A DNA stretch of 64,000 nt from assembly GCF_002295065.1 (NCBI RefSeq), contig NZ_NSGG01000019.1:1-64000 (forward strand). The letters run 5' to 3'. The stretch is from Mesorhizobium sp. WSM3859. Its GTDB lineage: Bacteria > Pseudomonadota > Alphaproteobacteria > Rhizobiales > Rhizobiaceae. Numbering within the stretch: the first letter of the stretch is position 1; each line of letters starts with the position of its first letter. The notes beneath the pieces were generated by a model that ran no database searches, had not been told where the DNA came from, and was given only the letters and a program-made list of their open reading frames with translations. Of the stretch, positions 51,431-59,818 are shown piece by piece. The translations under genes and the position numbers were made by a program.

Positions 51431-52647
51431 AGAAGCTGCTGGAGATATCGCTCGGTGTGGTGACCAGCGTCGGCGGCTTCCTGGAGGTCGGGTCGATGGC
51501 GACGGCGGCACAGGCCGGCGCGCTGTTCGGCTTCCAGCTCATCTGGGCGATCGTGCTCGGCACGATCTGCATCATCTTCCTGGTCGAGATGGCCGGCCGT
51601 TTCGCTGCGGTCAGTCATCACACCATCGCTGACGGCATCCGCGAGAGGTTCGGCTTCAATGCGTTCATCTGGCCGCTGCTTGCAGTCCTGCTGGTCAACT
51701 TCCTGGTGCTTTCCGCCGAGATCGGCGGTGTTGCCATTGCCGCCGAGTTTGCCACGGGGATCAGCTTCCGTTGGTGGGCCTTGCCGGTCGCTTTCCTGGC
51801 GTGGCTGCTGCTGTGGAAAGGCACCTTCGGCCTCATCGAGAAAGGGGTGTCGATGCTTGGCCTCGTCACCCTCTGCTTCGTCGTCGCGGCCGTGATGCTG
51901 CGGCCCGAATGGAAAGAGGTGGCTGTCGGCGCCGTGCCCAGCCTGCCGCACCACGACACGGCGAAATACTGGTTCATGGCCGTCAGCATTCTCGGCGCCT
52001 CGATCTCGCCCTACCTTTTCATGTTCTATTCCTCGGGCGCGATCGAGGATCAGTGGGACAAGAGCTATCTTGGCACCAATCGAGCAATCGCCGGTCTCGG
52101 TATGAGTTTCGGTGGCACGATCTCCGTCGGTGTTCTGATCGTGGCCGCGCTCGTGCTTGGCGCTCATGGCGTTAACGAGGTGGACGACTACAACCAGCTT
52201 CCGCTGATGCTGATCCCGATATTCGGCTTCTGGGGTTTCGTCCTTTTCGTTGCTTCTCTGGCCATCGCCTGCTTCGGCGCCGCCCTCGAAGTGGCTCTGC
52301 AGCAGGCCTATCTCGTCGCGCAGGGGTTCGGCTGGAACTGGGGAGAGGACCTCAAGCCGCGCGACGACCCCGGCTTCAGTCTGGTCTACACGCTGACGCT
52401 TTTCCTGGCTGCCGTACCGATAGCGCTCGGCCTCGACCCATTGAAGCTCACCATCTTCTCGATGGCGCTGACCGCAGCCAGCCTGCCGCTGACGGTCGTG
52501 CCGTTCCTTTTCCTGCTGAATGACGAACGCTATGTCGGCCAGCACCGCAACGGCGTGGTTTCGAACGCGGCCGTGATCTTCGTCATCGCGCTGGGCTTCG
52601 TGCTCGCGGTGGTGAGCATTCCGCTGGAGATATTCGGAGGCACATGA
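51427..52647 (+). CDS. Nramp-related metal transporter-like protein
   Basis: A 406-residue membrane protein with about 11 helices. The overall pattern (AAQAGALFGFQLIWAIVLG, then IIFLVEMAGRFAAVSHHTIA) is that of the Nramp/MntH fold. However, the first-helix D-P-G-N motif is replaced by LEVGSMAT, and the sixth-helix M-P-H motif by ASISPYLFMFYSS. The usual manganese/iron ligands are therefore absent, and the substrate must differ. It is embedded in an operon of a lipoprotein and two PRC-barrel-like genes with overlapping stops. Confidence 0.75.
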   Translation: MKKLLEISLGVVTSVGGFLEVGSMATAAQAGALFGFQLIWAIVLGTICIIFLVEMAGRFAAVSHHTIADGIRERFGFNAFIWPLLAVLLVNFLVLSAEIGGVAIAAEFATGISFRWWALPVAFLAWLLLWKGTFGLIEKGVSMLGLVTLCFVVAAVMLRPEWKEVAVGAVPSLPHHDTAKYWFMAVSILGASISPYLFMFYSSGAIEDQWDKSYLGTNRAIAGLGMSFGGTISVGVLIVAALVLGAHGVNEVDDYNQLPLMLIPIFGFWGFVLFVASLAIACFGAALEVALQQAYLVAQGFGWNWGEDLKPRDDPGFSLVYTLTLFLAAVPIALGLDPLKLTIFSMALTAASLPLTVVPFLFLLNDERYVGQHRNGVVSNAAVIFVIALGFVLAVVSIPLEIFGGT

Positions 52648-53006
52648 TGCAGTTGCTGCGCGACATACTGGACAAGCAGGTCGTCGATCGCGAGCAGGTG
52701 AAGATCGGCAAGGTAGACAGCATTGTCGCCGAGCTGAGGCCGGGCAAGCCGCCAAGGGTCACTGCCGTTGAACTCGGCTCGATTGCGCTGGCGCGACGGC
52801 TTGGCCCGGCGCCCGCACGCTGGACCGCGAAACTCGCGGCAAGGCTGAGCGGCAAACAGCAGGCACGGCCGCACCGGATCGCGTGGAACAAGGTGCGCGA
52901 TATCGGCGTCGACATCGAATTCGACCTCGACGTGCGCCGGACCAGGATCTTCGCCTGGCAGGACTGGCTGCGCGAACATGTTGTCGGGCGAATCCCGGGA
53001 GCGTGA
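52644..53006 (+). CDS. PRC-barrel-like protein (first of two)
   Basis: A 120-residue protein. LRDILDKQVVDREQVKIGKV is the usual PRC-barrel opening strand, followed by a helical middle and VRDIGVDIEFDLDVRRTRIF. The ATG overlaps the transporter stop. PRC barrels often bind partner proteins or tetrapyrroles. The pairing with a transporter resembles magnesium-transporter-type accessory modules (inference). Confidence 0.6.
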   Translation: MMQLLRDILDKQVVDREQVKIGKVDSIVAELRPGKPPRVTAVELGSIALARRLGPAPARWTAKLAARLSGKQQARPHRIAWNKVRDIGVDIEFDLDVRRTRIFAWQDWLREHVVGRIPGA

Positions 53007-53007
53007 G

Positions 53008-53337
53008 ATGGCGACTGTGCACCTCGATCACCTTGCCGGCAGGCGCGTGTTCTGGGAGCACGGCAGGAGCATCGGCTATATGGAGGAGATCATCGCCAAG
53101 CGGGATGGCAGCGACCTTGTCGTCACCGAATTCCATGTCGGGATCTTCGCCGCGTTCGAGCGCTTGTCCGCTTCGACCATCGGCACCGCCTTGCTCGACT
53201 TCTTCGCGTTGCGGCAGCGTGAAGGCCTTTATCGCATTCCCTGGGACAAGCTCGATATTTCCGATCCGACGCGCCCCAGGCTGCTCTGCCGCGAGGAGGA
53301 GCTTGCCGCTTTCAAGGCGCAGCCCGAAGACAAATGA
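53008..53337 (+). CDS. PRC-barrel-like protein (second of two)
   Basis: A 109-residue soluble protein. HLAGRRVFWEHGRSIGYMEE and DGSDLVVTEFHVGIFAAFER suggest a small beta barrel, and LYRIPWDKLDISDPTRPRLL the closing strands. GGAGCG precedes ATG 53008, 1 base after the previous stop. It is the last gene of the operon starting at 50996. Confidence 0.6.
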   Translation: MATVHLDHLAGRRVFWEHGRSIGYMEEIIAKRDGSDLVVTEFHVGIFAAFERLSASTIGTALLDFFALRQREGLYRIPWDKLDISDPTRPRLLCREEELAAFKAQPEDK

Positions 53338-53365
53338 CAATTTGCTAAAAAGCTGGCCGAGCGGG

Positions 53366-53390
53366 GGAACATAGCAGCCGGCGCGAAGTT
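53366..53390 (+). promoter_or_regulatory. EcfG-type promoter of the envelope-stress operon
   Basis: GGAAC 53366-53370, N16, AGTT 53387-53390, 26 bases before ATG 53417. Confidence 0.75.
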
Positions 53391-53416
53391 GGAATTGGCA
53401 TGGAGGAGGCGGCGCC

Positions 53417-53491
53417 ATGAACAGTGTCATCTATCTCATCGGTCTGATCGTCGTTGTGCTAGCGGTGCTTTCCTTCCTCGGTTTTCACTAG
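53417..53491 (+). CDS. 24-residue membrane miniprotein
   Basis: MNSVIYLIGLIVVVLAVLSF then LGFH: a single membrane helix. GGAGGAGG precedes the ATG, and the next gene's TAGGAGG overlaps its stop. It is the first gene of a four-gene operon. Its size, strength of translation signal and placement match the miniprotein at 42980. Confidence 0.65.
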   Translation: MNSVIYLIGLIVVVLAVLSFLGFH

Positions 53492-53499
53492 GAGGCACC

Positions 53500-54114
53500 A
53501 TGCAGCGCGAGAACGATCAGGGCCGCGAGCCCGCCGATTTTGGCAAGGCAAAGGACGAACTTTCCGACAGGATCCAGGAAGAAACCCAAAGCGCGGGTGA
53601 AGCGCTTCACGATGCCCGCGACGAGGTCGCCCGCAGGGCGGGGGCGTATGCAGCCGAAGCCCAGCAGGCCGTCGCCGAAAAAGCCGAGCAGGCGCAGCGC
53701 GATATCGGATCGAGCCTGTCCGCTTTCGGCGGCGCGCTGCGCGCCGCTAGCGATCACCTGGCCGAGAGCGACCAGGGCGCGGCCTCGAAATTCATGCAGG
53801 AGGCGGCGAGCGGGCTGGAACAGCTGTCCTCCTCGTTGAAGGAGAAGCCGTTCGGACAGGTGCTTGAAGACGTCCAGTCCTTTGGCCGCCAGAATCCTGG
53901 AGCGCTTCTTGCCGGTTCGGTTCTGGCGGGACTGGCGCTTGGCCGTTTCATAAAGGCCTCGCCGCCCGGCACGCGCCTCCCGACGCAGGGCGCGGCCACG
54001 CCTGGATATCCCAGCCAAACCGGCATGGGAACGGGCCCAGACCGGGATAACCTTCCAGCGAACTGGGGTTCCGACGGCGGCATACCGGGGAAGGCAGCGG
54101 AGCTGAAGAAATGA
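53500..54114 (+). CDS. Membrane-associated helical stress protein (YqjD-like)
   Basis: A 204-residue protein. Long Ala/Glu-rich amphipathic helices (AEKAEQAQRDIGSSLSAFGG) are followed by ENPGALLAGSVLAGLALGRF-type sequence (here NPGALLAGSVLAGLALGRF), a membrane helix typical of YqjD/ElaB ribosome-associated inner-membrane proteins, then a Pro/Gly-rich tail. AGGAGG precedes ATG 53500. Its stop overlaps the YqjE-like gene. Confidence 0.72.
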   Translation: MQRENDQGREPADFGKAKDELSDRIQEETQSAGEALHDARDEVARRAGAYAAEAQQAVAEKAEQAQRDIGSSLSAFGGALRAASDHLAESDQGAASKFMQEAASGLEQLSSSLKEKPFGQVLEDVQSFGRQNPGALLAGSVLAGLALGRFIKASPPGTRLPTQGAATPGYPSQTGMGTGPDRDNLPANWGSDGGIPGKAAELKK

Positions 54115-54503
54115 GCATTCAGGACAATCCAAGTCTCGGCACATTGGTTGCCGATCTGGCGCAACAGGTGAGCACGCTCGTGCAAACGGAGGCCAGGCTC
54201 CTAAGGGCGGAAATCTCGGAGAGCGCGACAAAGGCTGGCGCAGGCGCCGTCGAGGTGCTGGGCGGCGCGATATGCCTGCTCGCGGCGCTTTTGGTCTTGT
54301 TGCAGGCGCTTGTCATCGCCCTGGCTCGCCTTGGTCTGGGCGCCGGGTGGTCCGCCTTGCTCGTCGGTGTGGTGGTTGCCGTTCTTGGCGTGATCCTGTT
54401 GCGGATGGGCATGGCAAGCATGGCGCCCTCCGAGCTCGCGCCGGACCGTACACAAGAACAGCTCAAGCGTGATGTGAACGTGATCAAGGAACAAGCGAGA
54501 TGA
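54111..54503 (+). CDS. YqjE-like holin-superfamily III membrane protein
   Basis: A 130-residue protein. The amphipathic N-terminus LVADLAQQVSTLVQTEARLL is followed by two membrane helices (LGGAICLLAALLVLLQALVI and WSALLVGVVVAVLGVILLRM). This is the PF07332/YqjE pattern found beside YqjD-like and DUF3618 genes. There is no phage context. It overlaps both neighbours by 4 bases. Confidence 0.82.
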   Translation: MSIQDNPSLGTLVADLAQQVSTLVQTEARLLRAEISESATKAGAGAVEVLGGAICLLAALLVLLQALVIALARLGLGAGWSALLVGVVVAVLGVILLRMGMASMAPSELAPDRTQEQLKRDVNVIKEQAR

Positions 54504-55366
54504 CCGAGAAATCCGCAGCCGAGCTCGAACGGGAGGCGGAAGCCACGCGCGCAAGGGTGGTGGCGACCGCCGACTCCATTCGCGACAAGATGACCCCCGG
54601 CCAGCTCTTCGACGAGTTCACGGGGCTTTTCAGGAATGGCACAGGCTCCGACATGCTCCACAACCTGAAGGTCCAGGTTCGGGACAATCCGTTACCTCTG
54701 ACCATGATCGGCGGGGGTCTGGCCTGGCTGATGTTGGGCAGTGGCGCTTCGACCGCGTCGACTGGCACCGATCGCGTCACGCGGCGCGGTCCCGGGCGCG
54801 ATCACGGAGCATTCGGGGCTGGAATGAGTTCGACGGCCTCGAATGCCGCAGGCTCTGTTGGCGAAGCGGCCAGCGGAGCGGCCGGAACTGTCTCGGGAAT
54901 GGCAAGCGAAGCAGCCGGTGCGGTGTCGGACATGGCAAGCAGCGCTGCGGACAGGCTTGCGAACTCGGCGGCAGCTACGGCCGATATGGCGACAAGCGCC
55001 GGCCGGTCCGCGCATAATCTGCTTCATGACCAGCCTCTCGCTGCGGCCGCCGTCGGCCTCGCCATCGGAGCTGCGATCGGCGCCATGCTGCCCCACACGG
55101 AACTCGAGGACGAGCAATTGGGCGGCTATCGCGAGAAGCTTCGGGACACCGCCGAAGAGACTTTGAAAGAAGGCCTCGACGCTGCAAAGCAAGTTGCGGC
55201 CGAAGCCTACCAGACGGCGAGCGACGAAGCCGGACGGCTGGCGTCAAGCGAGGGGACGCTGGCCGATAAGGTCGGCGGTGTCGTCAAGGCCGCGGCCGAC
55301 AAGACCGACGAGTCGGTGCGCCAGAAGCTCTCCGATTCCGATCCGTTCTCCTCGCGGGAATCGTAA
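54500..55366 (+). CDS. DUF3618-domain membrane protein
   Basis: A 288-residue protein. The N-terminal SAAELEREAEATRARVVATA and DSIRDKMTPGQLFDE form the DUF3618 signature, and NPLPLTMIGGGLAWLMLGSG is the membrane helix. A long Ala/Gly/Ser helical middle leads to a second hydrophobic segment, LAAAAVGLAIGAAIGAMLP. The tail resembles late-embryogenesis-type amphipathic repeats (KQVAAEAYQTASDEAGRLAS). It completes the operon at 53417-55366. Confidence 0.8.
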   Translation: MTEKSAAELEREAEATRARVVATADSIRDKMTPGQLFDEFTGLFRNGTGSDMLHNLKVQVRDNPLPLTMIGGGLAWLMLGSGASTASTGTDRVTRRGPGRDHGAFGAGMSSTASNAAGSVGEAASGAAGTVSGMASEAAGAVSDMASSAADRLANSAAATADMATSAGRSAHNLLHDQPLAAAAVGLAIGAAIGAMLPHTELEDEQLGGYREKLRDTAEETLKEGLDAAKQVAAEAYQTASDEAGRLASSEGTLADKVGGVVKAAADKTDESVRQKLSDSDPFSSRES

Positions 55367-55383
55367 TCGGAACTCACGTTCAA

Positions 55384-55408
55384 GGAACAATGCACGCCGC
55401 CGGCGGTT
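55384..55408 (+). promoter_or_regulatory. EcfG-type promoter
   Basis: GGAAC 55384-55388, N16, GGTT 55405-55408, 31 bases before ATG 55440. Confidence 0.75.
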
Positions 55409-55439
55409 CGGGCGGCGTCAGATCGATGGAGACACTAAA

Positions 55440-55949
55440 ATGGCTGAATCGCGCGAATGGCTTGTCCAATGGTTGAGGGACGCTCACGCCATGGAGGAGC
55501 AGGCAGAGACAATGCTGTCGGGACAATTGAGCCGGATCGAGAGTTACCCTCAACTCAGTGAGCGAATTCGCGCTCATCTGGAAGAGACGAAAGAGCAGGC
55601 GAGGCGGCTGAAGAGCTGCCTGGACGGCCTCGACGAAGGATCCTCCATGCTGAAGGATGCAGGCGGCAAGCTGACCGCCACGGCGCAGTCGATCAGCGGC
55701 GTGTTTGCCGGCGACGAAGTCATGAAGGGCTCGCTGGCGAGCTACACTTTCGAACATATGGAAATCGCCTCCTACATCATCCTCATCGCCGCTGCCAATG
55801 CCGCGGGCGAGGCCGAGATTGCCCGCGTGTGCGAACAGAACCTGCGTGAGGAGGAAGCAATGGCCGAGTGGTTGAAGAGCAACCTGCCGCAGGTCACGGA
55901 ACAGTTCCTGGCGCGGGCAGACATGGACAGCGACAGCGCGAAACGCTGA
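55440..55949 (+). CDS. DUF892 ferritin-like protein (second copy)
   Basis: A 169-residue helical protein. VQWLRDAHAMEEQAETMLSG is the DUF892 N-terminal signature, followed by RIRAHLEETKEQARRLKSCL and SYTFEHMEIASYIILIAAAN, which carry the Glu/His ligand pattern. It lies alone between a GSR promoter and a terminator. Roles in iron storage or oxidative and osmotic stress are suggested by the family. Confidence 0.85.
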   Translation: MAESREWLVQWLRDAHAMEEQAETMLSGQLSRIESYPQLSERIRAHLEETKEQARRLKSCLDGLDEGSSMLKDAGGKLTATAQSISGVFAGDEVMKGSLASYTFEHMEIASYIILIAAANAAGEAEIARVCEQNLREEEAMAEWLKSNLPQVTEQFLARADMDSDSAKR

Positions 55950-56024
55950 CTTTGGAAGCAGGAGCAATCGGAGGTTCCATCAGCTGGGGCCGCGGTCGGT
56001 CCTCTCACCACCGGTCGAAGGCTC

Positions 56025-56058
56025 CGAGCCCGCCCCGCTTTTGCACCGGGCGGGCTCG
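56025..56058 (+). terminator. Terminator hairpin after the DUF892 gene
   Basis: CGAGCCCGCCC 56025-56035 pairs perfectly with GGGCGGGCTCG 56048-56058, 12-base loop containing a T run. Confidence 0.65.
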
Positions 56059-56075
56059 ACTCGGTTTGCATCCCA

Positions 56076-56100
56076 GGAACATTCCTTGCTGAAAATCATT
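56076..56100 (+). promoter_or_regulatory. Candidate EcfG-type promoter
   Basis: GGAAC 56076-56080, N16, CATT 56097-56100, 25 bases before GTG 56126. It fits the looser form. Confidence 0.45.
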
Positions 56101-56125
56101 AAGTCGCTGCGGTCCTGGAGTTCCC

Positions 56126-57346
56126 GTGGCGATTTCGAACATCCAACTTGGCTTGCTCGACCTGAGTCAGACGAGGCTGGCGCTGGCGTTTGTCGGTCTG
56201 CTCGCCATTGCCGTCCCCGCGCACGCCGAGCCGCAGACGATGGTGATCGGCTATCTCGGCGAACAGCGCAAACTACCTCTAGCCCTGTGGCCGTTGGACG
56301 AGGCCGTCACAGACGACGGCCTGCAGGGAGCGAGGATGGGGATCGCTGACGACGCCGGCACGGGCCGCTTTCTCGGCCAGCAATTTCGGCTGCAAGAAAG
56401 GGTTCTCAAGCCGGGCGAAGCACCTGCAGAAGCTGTCAACGCGTTCGCAGCCGCCGGCATCACCTTCGTCGTCGCCGATCTAAATGGCGCGCAATTGCTG
56501 CAGGCGAGCTCAGCGCCTGGTGCCGAGCAGATGACGCTGTTCAACAGCCGCGACCCCGATGACGGCCTGCGTCAGGAGGACTGCCGAAGAAACGTTCTGC
56601 ACACCATTCCGAGCCGCGCCATGCTGGCCGATGCCCTGGCGCAATACCTGGTCTGGAAACGATGGCAGCACTGGTTCCTGCTGACTGGTCCGCATCCCGG
56701 CGACGTGGCCATGGCGGCGGCCTTTCGGCGCGCAGCGACGCGGTTCGGGGCGCAGATCACCATCGACAAACCTTGGACGTTTCGGCCCGCCAACGGTCGC
56801 GTCGATACTGGACATGTCACGCTGCAGACCGAGATCCCTGCCGCAACGCAGGTCGGCGACTACGATGTTTTGGTCGTCGCCGATGAAGCCGACGAATTCG
56901 GCGCCTATCTCGAGGGGCGCACCGCCTTGCCGAGGACGGTGGCCGGGACGCAAGGCCTGGTCGCCACCGGCTGGAGCGCGGTCGACGAAGAATGGGGCGC
57001 CACGCAGCTCCAGGACCGCTTTCACAAGCAGTCCGGACGCTGGATGCTGCCCAGCGACTACGCCGCCTGGCTGGCGGTCAGAAGCATCGGCGAGGCGGCA
57101 ACGCGGCTGCACAGCCTCGATCCGACCGCCATCGCAAAGTATCTGCGCAGCGACGATTTCCTGCTCGCTGGCTTCAAGGGGCAAGGGCTGAGTTTCCGTC
57201 CGTGGGACGGGCAGATGCGCCAGCCCATTCTGATCGCGGGCCCGCGGCTGCTTGTTTCCAGTTCGCCGCAACCGGGTTTTCTGCATCAGCGCACGCCGCT
57301 CGACACTCTGGGTATCGATCTGGAGGAGAGCACATGCAAACTCTGA
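56126..57346 (+). CDS. Periplasmic ABC substrate-binding protein of a PQQ-dependent alcohol system
   Basis: A 406-residue exported protein with a signal peptide ending VPAHAEP. It has the branched-chain-amino-acid-type binding fold: MVIGYLGEQRKLPLALWPLD, GITFVVADLNGAQLLQASSA and the YLVWKRWQHWFLLTGPHPGD segment. This set (binding protein, beta-propeller, ATPase, permease) matches the gene group that accompanies PQQ-dependent alcohol oxidation. GTG 56126 follows GGAG. No quinoprotein dehydrogenase is in the window. Confidence 0.82.
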   Translation: MAISNIQLGLLDLSQTRLALAFVGLLAIAVPAHAEPQTMVIGYLGEQRKLPLALWPLDEAVTDDGLQGARMGIADDAGTGRFLGQQFRLQERVLKPGEAPAEAVNAFAAAGITFVVADLNGAQLLQASSAPGAEQMTLFNSRDPDDGLRQEDCRRNVLHTIPSRAMLADALAQYLVWKRWQHWFLLTGPHPGDVAMAAAFRRAATRFGAQITIDKPWTFRPANGRVDTGHVTLQTEIPAATQVGDYDVLVVADEADEFGAYLEGRTALPRTVAGTQGLVATGWSAVDEEWGATQLQDRFHKQSGRWMLPSDYAAWLAVRSIGEAATRLHSLDPTAIAKYLRSDDFLLAGFKGQGLSFRPWDGQMRQPILIAGPRLLVSSSPQPGFLHQRTPLDTLGIDLEESTCKL

Positions 57347-58293
57347 TTGCGCTCGTGCTGGTGGCAATCCTTGTCCCTCCTGCGGCGGCCGAGACGATTT
57401 ACGTCTCCAACGAGCAGGACAATACCGTCGCGGTCGTCGACGGTGCGACCATGACGCTGCAGGCTGTGATCGATGTCGGTCGGCGCCCGCGCGGCATGGC
57501 GCTTTCGGTCGACAAGAAGTCGCTCTTCGTTGCCGAAGGCGACGACAACCGCATCGACGTGGTGGATCTGGCCAAGCGGCAGGTCGTGGGTCAACTGCCT
57601 TCGGGCGCCGATCCGGAATTCTTTGTCGTGCACCCGGACGGCAAGCGGCTCTTCGTTGCCAATGAGAACGACAACCTCGTCTCGGTGGTGAATATAGCTG
57701 GCGCGAAAATCATCGGCACAGTCGATGTCGGCGTCGAGCCGGAGGGCATGGCGGTCAGTGCCGATGGCCGAGCCGTTGCCTGCACGTCGGAGACGACGAG
57801 CATGGTCCATCTCATCGACGCCGCTACGCTCGAACTCATCGACAATCTGCTCGTCGACACGCGCCCGCGCGCCGCGGCGTTCTCGGTGGACGGCAAGCAA
57901 CTATGGGTGTCGTCCGAAATCCGAGGGACCGTCACCGTCTTCGACACTGCGACACGCGCTCAAACAGGCAAGGTCGAGTTCGAGGTGCCGGGGATCCGGC
58001 GTGAGGGGGTGCAAGCGGTCGGCATCGAGATGTCACGCGACGGCGCGACTGCCTATGTCGCGCTCGGCCCGGCTAACAGGATTGCCGAGGTCGACACGAA
58101 GACATTCACGGTCAGGCGCCTCTATCTCGTCGGCCAGCGGCCCTGGCATGTCGCGCTCTCTGACGACCAGAAGCAACTGATCAGCGCCAACGGTAACTCC
58201 GGCGACATCTCCTTCATCGACCTGGAGAACCAGGAGGTCGCGAAATCGCTGCCGGTGGGGCGCGGTCCATGGGGCGTCGTGATCGGCCCATGA
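57334..58293 (+). CDS. Periplasmic beta-propeller protein of the PQQ alcohol system
   Basis: A 319-residue exported protein (signal peptide to PPAAAE). Seven YVTN-type blades follow, each with DVGRRPRGMALSVDKKSLFV- or VGVEPEGMAVSADGRAVACT-like sequence. This is the family found with PQQ-dependent catabolism. GGAGGAG precedes ATG 57334, which overlaps the previous gene by 13 bases. It probably binds or protects a periplasmic partner. Confidence 0.85.
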   Translation: MQTLIALVLVAILVPPAAAETIYVSNEQDNTVAVVDGATMTLQAVIDVGRRPRGMALSVDKKSLFVAEGDDNRIDVVDLAKRQVVGQLPSGADPEFFVVHPDGKRLFVANENDNLVSVVNIAGAKIIGTVDVGVEPEGMAVSADGRAVACTSETTSMVHLIDAATLELIDNLLVDTRPRAAAFSVDGKQLWVSSEIRGTVTVFDTATRAQTGKVEFEVPGIRREGVQAVGIEMSRDGATAYVALGPANRIAEVDTKTFTVRRLYLVGQRPWHVALSDDQKQLISANGNSGDISFIDLENQEVAKSLPVGRGPWGVVIGP

Positions 58294-59015
58294 ACGCCCT
58301 GGCCGTCGAGAACCTTAGCCACAGCTTCGGAACCCGGCAGGTTCTCCAGAATGTCTCGTTCACTGTGGCTGAAGGCAGAATGTGTATCCTGCTTGGCCGT
58401 AACGGCGCCGGTAAGACGACGTTGTTCTCGCTGATCACCGGTCTCTACTACGCGCGCACCGGGCTGGTACGTGTGTTCGATATGGCGATGCAGGCGAACC
58501 CGTCCGCCGCGCTCGCGCAAATGGGCGTCGTCTTCCAGTTGCCGACGCTCGATCTCGATCTGACAGCGGGCGAGAACCTGCGCTACCATGCCGCGCTGCA
58601 CGGACTTCCGACGGAACTGAGCAAGGCGCGCTCACGTGAGGAATTGGGCCGCCTCGAAGTGCTGGATCGGATCGACGATCGGACCCGAGCGCTATCCGGC
58701 GGGCAGCGCCGGCGTGTGGAGATTGCGCGGGCGCTGATGCACTGCCCGCGTCTGCTGCTGCTCGACGAGCCGACCACCGGACTGGATGTGCCGGGACGTC
58801 GCGCGCTCGAGCGCCATGTAAGGGCGCTTTGCCGCGAGCGTGGCATTGCCGTGCTGTGGGCGACGCATTTTCTCGAAGAAGTAGCGGCCGACGATGACGT
58901 CGTGGTGCTGGATCGGGGCAGGGTATGCTGGACTGGCACTGCGGACCGCATCGTGCCCGAGCTCGGCGTAGGAAGCGTCGCTGAAGCATTCGCCTTGCTG
59001 ACGGGGTCGCCATGA
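58290..59015 (+). CDS. ABC transporter ATP-binding protein of the PQQ alcohol system
   Basis: A 241-residue ATPase. Walker A LLGRNGAGKTTLFSL lies near residue 40, Q-loop GVVFQLPTLDLDLTAGENLR near 85, signature ALSGGQRRRVEIARAL near 135 and Walker B LLLLDEPTTGLD near 155. H-loop His is in WATHFLEEV. It pairs with the ABC-2 permease gene, overlapping by 4 bases. Confidence 0.9.
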   Translation: MNALAVENLSHSFGTRQVLQNVSFTVAEGRMCILLGRNGAGKTTLFSLITGLYYARTGLVRVFDMAMQANPSAALAQMGVVFQLPTLDLDLTAGENLRYHAALHGLPTELSKARSREELGRLEVLDRIDDRTRALSGGQRRRVEIARALMHCPRLLLLDEPTTGLDVPGRRALERHVRALCRERGIAVLWATHFLEEVAADDDVVVLDRGRVCWTGTADRIVPELGVGSVAEAFALLTGSP

Positions 59016-59818
59016 AGGTGCGTCACGCGTTAAGGGCGCTCGACGGCATCTTGCGGCGGGAAATGCTGCGCTCGCTCCGGCAGCGCGCGCGCCTCTTCTC
59101 CGCAATGGTGAGGCCGCTGGTCTGGCTGGCGATTTTCGCGGCCGGGTTCCGCTCCGTTCTCGGCCTGTCGATCACGCCGCCCTACCAGACCTATGTTCTC
59201 TACGAGGTCTATGTGGTGCCTGGGCTGGCGGCGATGATGCTGCTGTTCCATGCCATGGCGAGCTCGTTGGCCATGGTCTATGACCGCGAGATGGGCAGCA
59301 TGCGCCTGTTGCTGACGGCTCCGCTGCCGCGCTGGTACCTGCTTGCCGCGCGCCTGCTGGCCAGCGTGATTGTCGGCCTGCCGCTCGTCTATCTGTTTCT
59401 TTTCGTGGCGCGCTTCTGGGACGTGCGGCCGCCGATCCTGGGCTATGTCGCCGTGTTCCCGGCGCTCGTGCTGGCGGGCTTGATGCTCGGCGCGTTCGGC
59501 CTGTTGGTCTCCTCGATGTCCACTCAGATGGAAAACTTCGCCGGTGTGATGAATTTCGTCATCTTCCCGATGTTCTTCGCCTCGACGGCGCTCTATCCGA
59601 TCTGGCGCCTCGCTGAGGCCGGTCCGGTGCTGGCGACGATCGCCGCCTGGAATCCATTCAGCTCGGCGGTCGAGTTGATCCGCTTCGCGCTCTACCTGCG
59701 CTTCGACATGGTTTCCATGCTCGTCGTTGTCGCCTGTCTCGTGGCATTCTTCCTCGCGGCGGTGGCCGGCTATGATCCCGGTCGCGGCCTGTGGTCCCGG
59801 CGCGGCGGCGAGGGCTGA
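59012..59818 (+). CDS. ABC-2-type permease of the PQQ alcohol system
   Basis: A 268-residue membrane protein with six helices and the ABC-2 pattern (MASSLAMVYDREMGSMRLLL, VMNFVIFPMFFASTALYPIW). It resembles PedC-type permeases linked to alcohol use. With the ATPase it forms an exporter for an unknown substrate. Its stop abuts the convergent cytochrome gene. Confidence 0.87.
   Translation: MKVRHALRALDGILRREMLRSLRQRARLFSAMVRPLVWLAIFAAGFRSVLGLSITPPYQTYVLYEVYVVPGLAAMMLLFHAMASSLAMVYDREMGSMRLLLTAPLPRWYLLAARLLASVIVGLPLVYLFLFVARFWDVRPPILGYVAVFPALVLAGLMLGAFGLLVSSMSTQMENFAGVMNFVIFPMFFASTALYPIWRLAEAGPVLATIAAWNPFSSAVELIRFALYLRFDMVSMLVVVACLVAFFLAAVAGYDPGRGLWSRRGGEG

Noticed and set aside
54111..54503. 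Phage origin for the holin-like gene
   Set aside because: The YqjE-type holin superfamily occurs in chromosomal stress operons. No other phage gene is nearby.
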